Positions 11,347 through 19,106 of a DNA stretch of 20,220 bases are shown one piece after another. The notes beneath the pieces were generated by a model. The model searched no databases, was not told the origin of the DNA, and saw only the letters and a program-made list of their open reading frames with translations. The DNA is from Plakobranchus ocellatus. Taxonomy: Eukaryota; Mollusca; Gastropoda; Plakobranchidae. The translations under genes were made by a program, and so were the position numbers. The stretch is from positions 144,362 to 164,581 of the forward strand of contig BLXT01005304.1 in the NCBI GenBank assembly GCA_019648995.1, written 5' to 3'. Position 1 is the first letter of the stretch; every line of letters starts with the position of its first letter.

Positions 11347-12124
11347 TTTTTATGTGAAATATATGAAATGCTTCTTTGATACTGGCACAGATGTTTGCCA
11401 TTATCAAATTAAAAGAAAAAAAAAACATATTCTTTTCCCTTCACTTAAAGGCACACAAAAATCACAGAGGCCATGTGATCGTTATTCAGCTTCAGAGCAT
11501 AACATGTATTGGTTTCCATGCAGTGCATTTTATTTTTAAAGACAGTAGTGCAATTTCCACTCTATTGTGTGCCTTGTCTTTCAGCAATCATAGATAATTT
11601 TAATACGTTTATAACATGAATGATACAATGACAGAAATTAATAACAGAATGTGATTAGTGCAGCCATCCTATGCAGTGTTTAAATAGTGATCATTTCTCA
11701 GTTGTAAAGATGCAGTCGACGCAGCTTAATCTGAATTGTTTAGAACAAGCAAAAAGTTTGAGAGATTGTTCTTTAGGATTTGTCAGCTAAGGTTTGTACA
11801 AAATCTTCTAAGCCTTGAAGCAGCCATTCACTGCATTAGATTTTATACTGTTAGCCCCAAACAAAATATAAAGAAATGGCTTATACTACATTTCCCTCAA
11901 GCTTGTCCATCTCTTAACTGAATCATTATTTACCTCCACATTGGTGTTTCAAGAGATAATTTTAGAGCTATACCGGTACTTATCTAATCCTCTAAAAATT
12001 TTTTTAGAAAAATGTTGCAGTCTCTTCATATAATTTCGGAGAGAAAAAGCCAAAATATTCTCTCAATTTTTTTTTTTTACCTTGAGAATATTGAGCCAAG
12101 TTTGTCTCTCCTACTTCCTGCCAT
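6162..12124 (-). CDS. MRPS23: Mitochondrial small ribosomal subunit protein S23 (mS23), five coding exons, complete
   Basis: This is a component of the 28S small subunit of the animal mitochondrial ribosome, encoded in the nucleus and acting in the matrix. The coding exons are 12124-12081, 11287-11141, 9421-9347, 7399-7261 and 6311-6162 (44+147+75+139+150 = 555 nt, 184 residues plus TAA). Introns are 793, 1719, 1947 and 949 bp, all GT-AG, with phases 2, 2, 2 and 0 that agree on both sides of each junction. The protein begins MAGSRRDKLGSIFSR, very close to the start of vertebrate MRPS23. It continues with a basic/hydrophobic segment (LLRSGAIKEEDRPIWYDV), a proline- and lysine-rich stretch, the FYNTYSDPG segment, and the family helix FVDQYLALHEEK...LFKETVRLMEEQGVKL. 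The glutamine- and serine-rich tail is the part that varies in the family. Human MRPS23 is about 190 residues, so this copy is full length. No frameshift or stop is present. Identification rests on recalled family sequence, without an alignment. Confidence 0.93.
7261..7399 (-). CDS. MRPS23: MRPS23 coding exon 4
   Basis: The acceptor is TTTTCAAAG|GTTTGTAG and the donor ACG|GTGAGT (phase 0). The exon starts with one base of an Arg codon, then encodes FVDQYLALHEEK through LFKETVRLMEEQGVKL to HEQKKAAAQT. This is the most conserved part of the protein: human MRPS23 has FVEKYTELQKLG...LFVETGKALLAEGV at the same place. Confidence 0.92.
7772..7915. repeat. 72-bp tandem duplication in MRPS23 intron 3
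   Basis: Units 7772-7843 and 7844-7915 match with only a few substitutions. Both contain CAATTTATTTGCAAAACCAG and end ATCAAGCGG. Two head-to-tail copies without a flanking partner point to a simple local duplication. Confidence 0.85.
8121..8222. repeat. Three spaced copies of a 20-bp hairpin-forming repeat
   Basis: TTTCAGTCCACTCCAGGACT (8121-8140) recurs at 8203-8222 (18/20 identical) and, more degenerate, at 8160-8179 (16/20). Each can fold through AGTCC...GGACT; the third copy has 6-bp arms CAGTCC/GGACTG. A fourth weak copy starts near 8050. Spacing is about 40 bp. They lie in MRPS23 intron 3. Confidence 0.6.
9347..9421 (-). CDS. MRPS23: MRPS23 coding exon 3
   Basis: The acceptor is a long pyrimidine tract ending CTTTTTCAG|GCATTT, and the donor is AAAG|GTACTG. 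The exon encodes HFYNTYSDPGATRLSNET and then VKSIQQ plus two bases of an Arg codon. This aligns with the region of human MRPS23 that contains FYSVYGSG and ends just before FVEKY. Confidence 0.9.
10060..10069. repeat. SINE target-site duplication, copy at the A-tail side
   Basis: TTGCTCCAGC directly abuts the A-rich tail of the SINE and is repeated perfectly at 10234-10243 on its head side. The match stops at both outer edges. This marks the insertion point and implies LINE-type target-primed integration. Confidence 0.85.
10070..10233 (-). mobile_element. tRNA-derived SINE, full length, in MRPS23 intron 2
   Basis: Read on the minus strand, this 164-bp unit has a tRNA-like head. An A-box-like TAGCACAGTGG lies at 10222-10212 and a perfect B box GGTTCGAGCCC at 10168-10158. 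A T-arm (GCGGG, loop TTCGAGC, CCCGC) lies at 10171-10155, next to an acceptor-like strand TACCGGC (10154-10148) that pairs with GTCGGTA (10227-10221) with one G-U pair. An anticodon-like arm CCCTG, a 7-nt loop, CAGGG is also kept. A tRNA-unrelated body follows, then an A-rich tail with two AAAAAA runs. It is flanked by a perfect 10-bp target-site duplication and lies in the same orientation as MRPS23. Whether the body matches a named mollusc SINE domain cannot be told here. Confidence 0.88.
10234..10243. repeat. SINE target-site duplication, copy at the head side
   Basis: This is the second perfect copy of TTGCTCCAGC, directly next to the tRNA-like head. The lack of differences between the two copies suggests a fairly recent insertion. 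Confidence 0.85.
11141..11287 (-). CDS. MRPS23: MRPS23 coding exon 2
   Basis: The acceptor is CTACAG|GATGAC, preceded on the coding strand by a run of 47 T. The first base completes an Arg codon, followed by MTGLLRSGAIKEEDRPIWYD, then a Pro/Lys-rich linker and LYPEDFVR. Three GTs crowd the 3' end. Only the strongest donor, GT|GTAAGT at 11141/11140, keeps phase 2 and joins in frame to exon 3, giving FVRVHFYNTY across the junction. Confidence 0.9.
11297..11343. repeat. Run of 47 A (T47 on the MRPS23 coding strand)
   Basis: The homopolymer ends nine bases before MRPS23 exon 2 on the coding strand and so forms the polypyrimidine tract of that acceptor. The true length in the animal may differ because long homopolymers are hard to sequence. 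Confidence 0.9.
12081..12124 (-). CDS. MRPS23: MRPS23 coding exon 1 (start codon exon)
   Basis: The ATG is at 12124-12122 in the context GACAGGC-ATG-GCA, with G at +4. The exon encodes MAGSRRDKLGSIFS plus two bases of an Arg codon and ends AG|GTAAAA at 12081/12080 (phase 2). No other start gives the conserved N-terminus. Twenty bases upstream of the ATG there is a T-rich tract ending in CTCCAG, which looks like a 3' splice site, so the transcript may have an earlier non-coding exon. Confidence 0.9.
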
Positions 12125-12144
12125 GCCTGTCTAGTTTCTGTACG

Positions 12145-12160
12145 CTGGAGGAAAAAAAAA
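12145..12160 (-). promoter_or_regulatory. Possible 3' splice site before the MRPS23 start-codon exon
   Basis: On the coding strand a T-run and CCTCCAG end 20 bp before the ATG. If used, the 5' UTR is split and begins in an upstream exon. I could not locate the matching donor with confidence. Confidence 0.4.
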
Positions 12161-12302
12161 TTCAGTACAAAATTTCAATTATTATATTATTTATGTACAG
12201 AGACTGAAAGTCTGCAAAGTTGCAAACATTTTCATGCAATAACTTAAAACCATGTCTCATCATATAAAGCTTATTTTTATTATGATGCATATTTATAAAT
12301 CA

Positions 12303-12303
<1 letters not shown>

Positions 12304-12384
<81 letters not shown>
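12304..12384. repeat. (TA)n microsatellite, about 40 copies
   Basis: This is an uninterrupted TA dinucleotide repeat of 81 bp, about 180 bp upstream of the MRPS23 start codon. It could form cruciforms and is likely to vary in length. Confidence 0.95.
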
Positions 12385-12386
<2 letters not shown>

Positions 12387-13077
12387 AAGTTCTAGTGACA
12401 TTAATACAATATTGACTTGTTCATCCATTGTTCTTTGCAATGTAAAGCAAAAGTAGCTCAAAATGTTTCAGGAATATAAGATCTATTTGAAAAAGAAGAT
12501 GGACTTCAAAGCAAGTTTGACTCAGGTGGATGCAATGATTAAAACAGATAACACAATTTTAATCAACAGGTTGGATATTTCTGGGAACAACAAGACACGA
12601 ATGAAAAAAAAAAAAATCAGAAATTTTCAATTAATCCTATCAGTTTAGGACTATAATTGTTTTGTTACCCTCTGCATTGAGGGTGTCAGTATGAACTCAT
12701 GGTTTAAATATTATTAAAAAATAACAATACAAAAAACTGCTGACAGCAAGCTCTCAAAAAATAAAAGAAAAATTGCTATGTTTTGTACATCTAAATTGCT
12801 AGATCCACCCTTAGTGGGTATTAGAATGATCCTAGTCAGTATACACTTGTAACCTTTGGGGATGGGGGTTAACCTTCAATTATTTTGAGAAATAAAACTG
12901 GATTGATTTTCACAACATCTTAGGGAAACTAAGAGGATAGTGTTTGGAAGGAAATATATCTTTTAGATAAAGCTGTAAAAACATTCTTGTGATGTGACTG
13001 GCAGTAGAAGAGTTGCACTCAGAAGTAAGCTAGATTCAGTAATTCCCTAGTATCAAAATCCTCCAAAACATCTGTTC

Positions 13078-13113
13078 TTTTTTTTTTTTTTGGGGGGGGG
13101 GGGGGGGGGGNNN
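13078..13113. repeat. Poly-T / poly-G block ending in an NNN assembly gap
   Basis: Fourteen T (13078-13091) switch to nineteen G (13092-13110), followed by NNN at 13111-13113. The gap shows the assembler could not resolve the run, and more sequence may be missing here. Confidence 0.9.
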
Positions 13114-13334
13114 TACTAACATTTAAAATTTAAGCAGAATAGGCCTAGACTCTAGATCTGGATATGAAACCGATAGTGTTACCAAATCAATTCAATGGCC
13201 AACAGACAAAAAAGGAAAGGATTAGTTAGATCTAGATCTTGACTAGATTCTGGATCTTGGCCTAGTAATATTGCAACATCTATTTAAGGCCGTTGGCCTA
13301 GTGTTTGGGAAAATGGTCACTTTGAAAAAAAAAA

Positions 13335-13843
13335 AGATCTAGGGAAAAGTGCATTTTAGGTGTGTAGATTATTAATGCACTTAACGGTTGAGGAACATGC
13401 ATTTTAGGTGTGTAAATTATTAGGCTCAAATGCAGGCCTGCCTACTTGAAAATGATGTATTTGGGGGTAGGGGAGGGGGGGATAGTTGAAGCAAGTTCCT
13501 GTTATTTTACACGTCAAGAATATACATGGATGATGCTAAAACGAAAATTGCACATACAGTTCAATGGCACATCCCAAGATCTTTTCCCACCCTATCTCCA
13601 TGAATTTGTCTTCCGTTAGATATTTAGGTCTATAGTTTTCATGACGAAAACATGTTTCTTGCTTTGTTAAGGATTAGGCCTATAGCTGACAATTATCCCC
13701 TATAAAAATGTGCTACGGAGCTGTGTCACGAAGGCAAAAATAATTATGTTACTGTTGAATGTTTCAGTGTAATAATTTTGCGCAACTAAAAGAAACATAT
13801 GAGCCTAATTTACGCACCTAAAATGCAATTTTACCACAGATCT
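13335..13843. mobile_element. MITE-like element with imperfect terminal inverted repeats
   Basis: The left end AGATCTAGGGAAAAG-TGCATTTTAGG (13335-13360) is matched in reverse complement at the right end (13843 down to 13817) with one indel and a few changes. The shared core TGCATTTTAGGTG(T/C)GTA continues inward. A second direct copy of the core lies at 13398-13432 and matches the right end even further, through TTAGGCTCA. No open reading frame of note lies inside. A target-site duplication is not evident, so the type is unassigned. Confidence 0.5.
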
Positions 13844-13969
13844 AAATCTGTTACAAAAAAAAATGAAAACTGGTGATTCGCTACTTGTGTAAACACTGTA
13901 TTTTAAGTACCAGTTTGTTGAAAAGTGATAAACCAACAAATGCAGGAATTATCGTGCTATAAAACAACA

Positions 13970-14290
13970 GAACCTGTCGACAAACCGAAAGTAAAGGAAG
14001 GTCAATTCATCGAGTTTCGTTTCTTTAGTAGATTCTAAATCTTGCGGCTGAATGCAGGGTGAAGCCAAGGAAACGTTACTCTCGAGGCGGTGGTTGCTGA
14101 TTCTCACAAATAAAGATGGGAGCACTGAATTATAGTTCAGTAGATGGGAGTAGTAAACTCTATTTTCTCACATAAAGAGTGAACGATGTCCGGGGCGGCG
14201 GTTGCGAATAAAAACGCAGTGTGTCGTATGATCCACAGAATGATTCTTAAACATATATTAAAATTACGCGACATAGAATCAAAATTTTCC
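13970..14290. promoter_or_regulatory. CpG-rich patch, candidate promoter upstream of MRPS23
   Basis: CpGs concentrate here (TTGCGGCTG, CTCGAGGCGG, TCCGGGGCGGCGGTTGCG, TTACGCGAC) in otherwise CpG-poor DNA, about 2 kb upstream of the MRPS23 ATG. A small hairpin, ACTGAA-TTATAG-TTCAGT, is flanked by direct GATGGGAG repeats near 14115-14150. A 37-residue plus-strand frame starting ATGTCCGGGGCGG near 14188 is open but unsupported. The link to MRPS23 is an inference. Confidence 0.28.
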
Positions 14291-15138
14291 ATATTGCCTT
14301 GATTATCACATACTCGATTTGTTCTCTACCTACAATCAATATGATGTGTCAAAACAAAATGAAAGGTGGTGAGAATAGATAACTGACTGCTTTGTTATTT
14401 AATTGGTTTTTTGATCCCTTCAAAGTGATATATCCCCGATTTAAACACTGTCTGTGTTTGTGTTTAAACTGTTATGGTGTATATGTATCTACTGACATCT
14501 ATCTCGCCAATTGCTGCGATGTTATGAGAAAGTCCTTAACACAATTCCACGTCAATAAAGTTCTCATTTAGAATCTCTGATTCAGATTTGTGTATATTTT
14601 TAATCAAAACACCTCCTAAGGGCAGTGTTGTTAAGACAAACACTAAAGAAGATATCATTGAGATGAAGCTAAAATACAGAAAGGGGTTGTTTCAGCGCAA
14701 ACCCTAGAGCCACCAAATAGCCCAGCCCTTGATGCAGATCTAACAAGCTGGTTCTTGATTCCACTTTCTACTCTAGATTTCAATTGGGTGCCCTTTTTGT
14801 TGAGCACGCACTGAGTTATGCAAGAAAACATTATTTAAGAAGTCTAGTCCACATATTTAATTGAGGAGACTTCTAACGAGCTTCATTTTGTCCTGGGTTG
14901 AAGGTGCGACTGCTCACTTTTAAAGATTTTTTCTTCTGTGAAATATTGTTGTCCATCAGTTTTTATACATCTTAAACCTACTTTTATTAAATGGTCTTAC
15001 AACTCAGTGTTCAGTTAGACATGATTTAAGGTTTGGTCATGGTCCTCATAGCAAAACAATGTAGCAATGGACCTATTCAATCAATGATATGGCTGTAAAA
15101 TATCTCCCCTTATAGGTCAATTTTTTTTGCTTTTTTTT

Positions 15139-15160
15139 GTTTGTTTGTTTGTTTGTTTGT
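15139..15160. repeat. (GTTT)n microsatellite
   Basis: Five and a half GTTT units follow a T-rich run and are followed by the palindrome AGCTAGCT. Confidence 0.85.
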
Positions 15161-15404
15161 AGCTAGCTAAACTGATGTTTTATCATTGAATTAAAATAAA
15201 GATTGGCAGTACACCTTCAGGATTGAGGCAGGAGAACCGAATAAACTACAAACAATTTAAAAATATTCTTTGATTATTTATTATCTAAATAAAAATAACC
15301 CCATTCTTTTAAAAATATTCACTTTCAAGATACCTCTCCTTCTAGAATACTAGAACTACCAGAGAGGCACCAGAAGGAAAAACAGTGGTTTGCCTCTGAC
15401 TATC

Positions 15405-15422
15405 TGATCCCTCGAGGGATCA
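15405..15422. repeat. Perfect 18-bp palindrome
   Basis: TGATCCCTCGAGGGATCA is its own reverse complement with no spacer. It is unusually GC-rich for its surroundings. Confidence 0.8.
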
Positions 15423-15779
15423 CAAAAAATCAATTCGAAGAAGGTAGGTCTATGATGTCCAAATTCCAAGACATCATTTGGAATAAGCCTTGTCGATAAA
15501 TTATTATGAATTATGCTAAACTTTTGCATACACAACCTTCCCTCTTTTTTTTTTTTAATTATAAAATCAAACGGATAAATAGATTTATGGAAGAAATATG
15601 ATTTTTCTTAAGTCTTTGATAGCTATCAAAATGTGGTGATAAGATGATGATATTAATTTTGTTTGAGCAATCACAGTTTTATTTTAAAGCTCGCAGACTA
15701 AAAGACACTGAAACTTGCAAACACACCCCAAAAAATGAATGCAGATCTGGGCATATAACAAAGAAATTGAGCTTTATGA

Positions 15780-16085
15780 TGCAGAGATCATTAATGTGAC
15801 TATTGTGATTATGATACTTGAGGTCGTGTTTAAGGTGATTTTGAAGAGTAAGATGATGATGCCATCAATAATGATGGTACATGTATGAATAATATTAAAG
15901 ATGGTCGTGGTGCTTATAATGATGATTGTGGTGTAATAATGATGATAATGATGGTGTGGTGGTAATACTGGCGATGGTAGAGGGGTTAAAGAAGAAAAGC
16001 TTAATGAAAGAAAATAAGTGATGGTGGGGATCAGGAAGAAAATAGTGTTGTGCTTATAATGATGGTGATGCTGAGGGTGATCGTT
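15780..16085. repeat. Imperfect (GAT/GGT)-rich low-complexity stretch
   Basis: The plus strand is dominated by GATGATG, AATGATGG and GGTGGT-type words. This produces long open frames rich in His, Ile and Thr on the minus strand, which are composition artefacts and not genes. Confidence 0.7.
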
Positions 16086-16379
16086 ATGCTGCAGCTGCTG
16101 ATCTGGAGGGAGGATTCTGGTAGGACAGATTATAATGGTCACAGAATATTGTAAGGAAATAACGGGAGACAGAATTTGGATCGAAGACAATAAGTGAGTC
16201 TTTGCAAGTCATAGAATAAAGTGCAACTATGTTTGCCATGTTTATGTCATTGAAACTCAACATCATATACCGGTACTGATAATTCCTTTTTAGGAAATGC
16301 AGCAGAAGAAATGGCTGTGCTCTGCTCGGAGTGACAGGATGGTTGGCTTTTGTCCAGTCATATCCCTTGGTTGTTGAAA

Positions 16380-16871
16380 AAAGCAGCCGGTTCACAGAAG
16401 GAAGCTATCTGCCTTTGCCTGCCAGGACCAGGTCCACAGGAGTTGCGGCAGCTCTTCCTTAGAAGACAGGGCCAAATCAAGACTTTACTTTTTGTAACAA
16501 ATGAAGGCAAAAATAACAATGGTACAGTTACTACCTTTTTGGCAACACCACAAAGACCCGGATGCCACTGGGTTCTTAATGTGGTAGAGATAGAGGGATC
16601 AGATATCCTGTGCTGTGACAGCCTAGGATGGGTGCATCTTTCCAGATATGGTCCAACATTTAGAGCAGTTTACTCTGCCAATTGGATTGTCAGTTGCTGG
16701 ATATACTGTGCACTTATAACACCGCATAAGCAGCATCTACAATCACTACAATCATGTATGTAATTCAGTATATGTACAAACTATCCTATTGAAAAATGTA
16801 GCTACGTCTGTAGAATTATTTCTACAGTCTGTGCTGTCATCGGTGCACATGATAAACAAATTTTCAGAGCT
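16380..16871 (+). pseudogene. Ulp1-like (C48) cysteine protease domain, disrupted
   Basis: One frame carries the three expected catalytic residues in the order and rough spacing of Ulp1/SENP proteases. The His is at 16566-16568 in GCHWVLNVVE, the Asp at 16617-16619 in ILCCDSLGW, and the Cys at 16809-16811 in KCSYVCRIIS. A TAA at 16761 falls between the Asp and the Cys. Two nearby positions look changed: the oxyanion-hole Gln position reads Glu in YPIEKC, and the usual Gly after the catalytic Cys reads Arg. Ulp1-family enzymes cleave SUMO or similar modifiers. Some plant MULEs are known to carry such a domain. The N-terminal part before about 16450 is not recognisable. Confidence 0.68.
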
Positions 16872-17205
16872 TACTGGGCCACGCTGTGGAATTAAGCTTT
16901 ATCTACATGATCCAACAAGATATAAAAAGTATTTGCATCAAGTGTTGATTACATGGTTTGAGACAGAGAAAGTTACATTAGACCTTTTATTTACAAATTA
17001 TCAGAACTTACAAAAAATCATATATGCTGGCCTCTTTACATGTGATGATCACAACTATGCTAAAAGATCAAGTGAGATTAAGCTGAAACCTGAATATGAA
17101 AATCATAAGATTAAAGTCGTATCTCATGATGCTCTTTCTGAAATGCAGCAAGGCAAAGTTAGTGCTGGTAATGATAGGTATGTCTTTTACTTAGGAGACT
17201 TTTAG
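16872..17205 (+). pseudogene. Linker between protease and zinc fingers of the transposon protein
   Basis: An open stretch (in frame from 16789, useful sequence from about 16872) encodes GIKLYLHDPTRYKKYLHQVL, then ITWFETEKVTLDLLF and a lysine-rich segment, up to a TAG at 17203. I recognise no named domain. It joins the protease in one frame and the FQEGW-CxxC finger segment in another, so a small indel separates it at each end. It belongs to the transposon protein by position and continuity. Confidence 0.55.
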
Positions 17206-17207
17206 TT

Positions 17208-17609
17208 CAGGAGGGATGGCTGACAAGCCAAAAGAAAAGTTGTATAAATGAGAAAAATCTTAAAATCAGAGGGCAATTTCCATGTTCAGTGTGCACTATT
17301 TCATTGAAAAGCAGGCAAGCTCTGTTGAAGCACAGGCAGTGCAAATATGCTGACACTTTTTCCCACAAAGACCAGTAAGACCCAAATATTAAATTTACAC
17401 TCTGCAATATATTTTTAGTAAAGTCAGTGCAGGCTTTAGTTAACCATCTTCGTATGAGTCACAATAAAAATATTCATGTCAGTACTAAAAACTTTGTAAA
17501 TAAAGATGGAAAAATGCTCATGAAAATGATTCGGCATCAAAAGATTATGGAACAAAATTTTCTTCTGTTTTTTTCACAAGCGGTTATTCTGCCGCAGATT
17601 TGGCAATGA
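17208..17609 (+). pseudogene. C2HC/C2H2-type zinc-finger pair of the transposon protein
   Basis: One frame runs for 402 bp with a single internal TAA at 17376-17378. The first finger reads CSVC (Cys at 17283 and 17292), 12 residues, then H (17331) RQ C (17340), a C-x2-C-x12-H-x2-C pattern. The second, FTLCNIFLVKSVQALVNHLRMSH, keeps the F...L..H....H frame, but its first Cys is not visible. Such fingers in MULE-type proteins are taken to bind DNA. The frame ends at TGA 17607, just before a frame change into the next Cys-rich piece. Confidence 0.65.
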
Positions 17610-17613
17610 TAGG

Positions 17614-17919
17614 TTGGTTTTTAACTCTTCAAAATGTAGGAAAATTCAAGGTACATGTACCTGCAAAATTGGGAACAAATGTACAGCTTTCATGACAGTT
17701 AGGACTAACATAAAGAAGGGAACAGTAACTGTAAAATATTGTTTAGAGCATGTTGGTCATACTAACAAATTAGGACACCAGACTCTTTATGCAGATTTGA
17801 GAAACCATATTGCTGGCAAACTTTCCCAGGGTATTGAGCCAGGTAAAATTCTAGATAGTATAAATGAGATAGTAGAAGTGAATAGGGATGCCTTGTTGAC
17901 TCGAAAAAGATATACATAA
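17614..17919 (+). pseudogene. Cys-rich segment and pre-catalytic region of the MULE-like protein
   Basis: The frame encodes SSKCRKIQGTCTCKIGNKC, then AFMTVRTNIKKGTVTVKYC, EHVGHTNKLGH, LRNHIAGKLSQGIEPGKILD and LLTRKR. The spacing C...C.C...C followed by YC..H..H resembles the zinc-binding region ahead of MULE/FAR1-type transposase cores. It ends at TAA 17917. The text clearly continues in the next frame from 17909 (DIHNMKHQFNIS), so a small indel lies in the A-run at about 17904-17908. Confidence 0.6.
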
Positions 17920-18004
17920 TATGAAACACCAATTTAATATTTCAGATACCCAAAAACACAAAAAAAAGATGGTGTAAGTGTAAATCTTTGGGTACAATAA
18001 TTAA

Positions 18005-18742
18005 AAAAAAGATTCAGGTAACCCTGTAATTTTCTATAAACCTTACAATGTATCTCATAACTTTCTTAACGATGAAGATTTTCCTTTATGAGTTCAAACT
18101 GATTTTCAAAGAACGATGATGCAGAAATATGTTACTAAAATGATATGTTGTGATTCCACTCATCAGACTACACAATATGATTTGTACTTAACAACTATTT
18201 ATGTTCTGGATGATTTTGATGAAGGTGTGCCTGTAGCATGGGGTATTTCAAACGGGGAAGGTAACAGAAATATTTTTGAAAGCTTTTAAAAATTCGTGTG
18301 GGCAAGATTTTAAAATAAATTATTTTATGAGCGATTTTGCAAATAATGTGTACAATACTTGGTGTGCAGTTTTTTTAAAACCTGTGAAACGGTTGTATTG
18401 TTCATAGCATGTTGATAAAAGTTGGCGAAAAAAAATTTTGGAACTAATACCTTCAAAGTTAGATCGGTGCAGTACTCATGCAAATTTAAAAATTCTTCAA
18501 GAGGCAAGAAATGAGATCATGTTTAGAAGAACATTGAAAGAACTTTTAGAATATTGTATGAGCATTCATACAATTTATTTGATTATCTTTAGAAATATTA
18601 TGTTAATGTGGACAAAATTTATCCCTGGGCTGGTTGTTTTAGGATAGGGACATTAGAGAATACTAATATGTATACAAAGGCTTTCTACCCTGTTCTGAAG
18701 GAAATATTATACATTTTAACAGGAAACAAAACCTTAGAGTAG
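18005..18742 (+). pseudogene. MULE-type transposase catalytic core, disrupted
   Basis: The core starts with KKDSGNPVIFYKP. The first catalytic Asp is at 18152-18154 in MICCDSTHQTTQYDLYLTTI, followed by FDEGVPVAWGISN. After a stop at 18287 and a frame change, the second Asp is at 18333-18335 in YFMSDFANNVYNTW, about 60 residues on, as usual for this fold. The CxxH motif that follows reads CS-stop-HVDKSW, where TAG (18405) replaces the codon before His, a place that normally holds Trp. A further frame gives GCFRIGTLENTNMYTKAF. The third acidic residue is expected in NTNMYxE-type sequence, but Lys (AAG, 18677) stands there. Both the breaks and the lost residue mark it as dead. Confidence 0.75.
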
Positions 18743-19106
18743 ATTATTTATAGGCAATTTTATTAAAGGTTGCGCGGGACAAAGCTATTGATCAATTAAT
18801 AAAGCTAGAAAAAGGACAGATTGCACACCACTTGAGAGAGATGAGAATAAGTCACAAAAACTTGCAAAACATTTGTACCAGTAAAATAAAAGATATCAAT
18901 GAGCACAAGTTGACGATTTCCTCCTCATTAAAAAAGGATTACAGTTATAATATTCATCTTATTCAAAATGATCCATGCCTGTGCAAGCTATTGTGTGATT
19001 GATGTAACGTTTGTGTGCATATGTATAGGCCTATATTTTTGTACATGTGCTGATTTTTTTTTTTTTTTTTACTGAAAACTGACCTGCAAGGACATTCATG
19101 CAGTTC
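18743..19106 (+). pseudogene. Post-core helical region and SWIM zinc finger, disrupted
   Basis: One frame reads AILLKVARDKAIDQLIKLEK and goes on to a TGA at 19000, with the downstream text CNVCVHM continuing in frame. The SWIM signature CxCxnCxH is then found in another frame as FCTCAD (Cys at 19040 and 19046) and TCKDIHAVH (Cys at 19085). Aspartate stands where the paired His is expected, with two His a little later. Between the halves lies a poly-T run (19054-19070) followed directly by TGA at 19073. SWIM fingers follow the catalytic core in many MULE transposases, which fits the order here. Confidence 0.65.

Larger units (their letters stand above)
14300..16278. other. Intergenic region without recognisable genes
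   Basis: No conserved frame was seen on either strand. Contents are a (GTTT)n run, an 18-bp palindrome, an imperfect TGATG-rich stretch and AT-rich filler. A 55-codon open stretch at 14540-14704 (ending in DIIEMKLKYRKGLFQRKP) has no start, partner exon or known relative. Confidence 0.5.

Noticed and set aside
14540..14704. 55-codon plus-strand open stretch ending in DIIEMKLKYRKGLFQRKP
   Set aside because: It reads like protein but has no usable start or clear splice sites and I recognise no homologue.
15774..16190. 138-residue minus-strand open frame
   Set aside because: It is the complement of GATGATGG-type low-complexity DNA, with His/Thr/Ile-rich text and no domain.
16084..16395. 103-residue minus-strand open frame
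   Set aside because: It overlaps simple repeat and the start of the plus-strand transposon pseudogene, and no conserved motif is seen.
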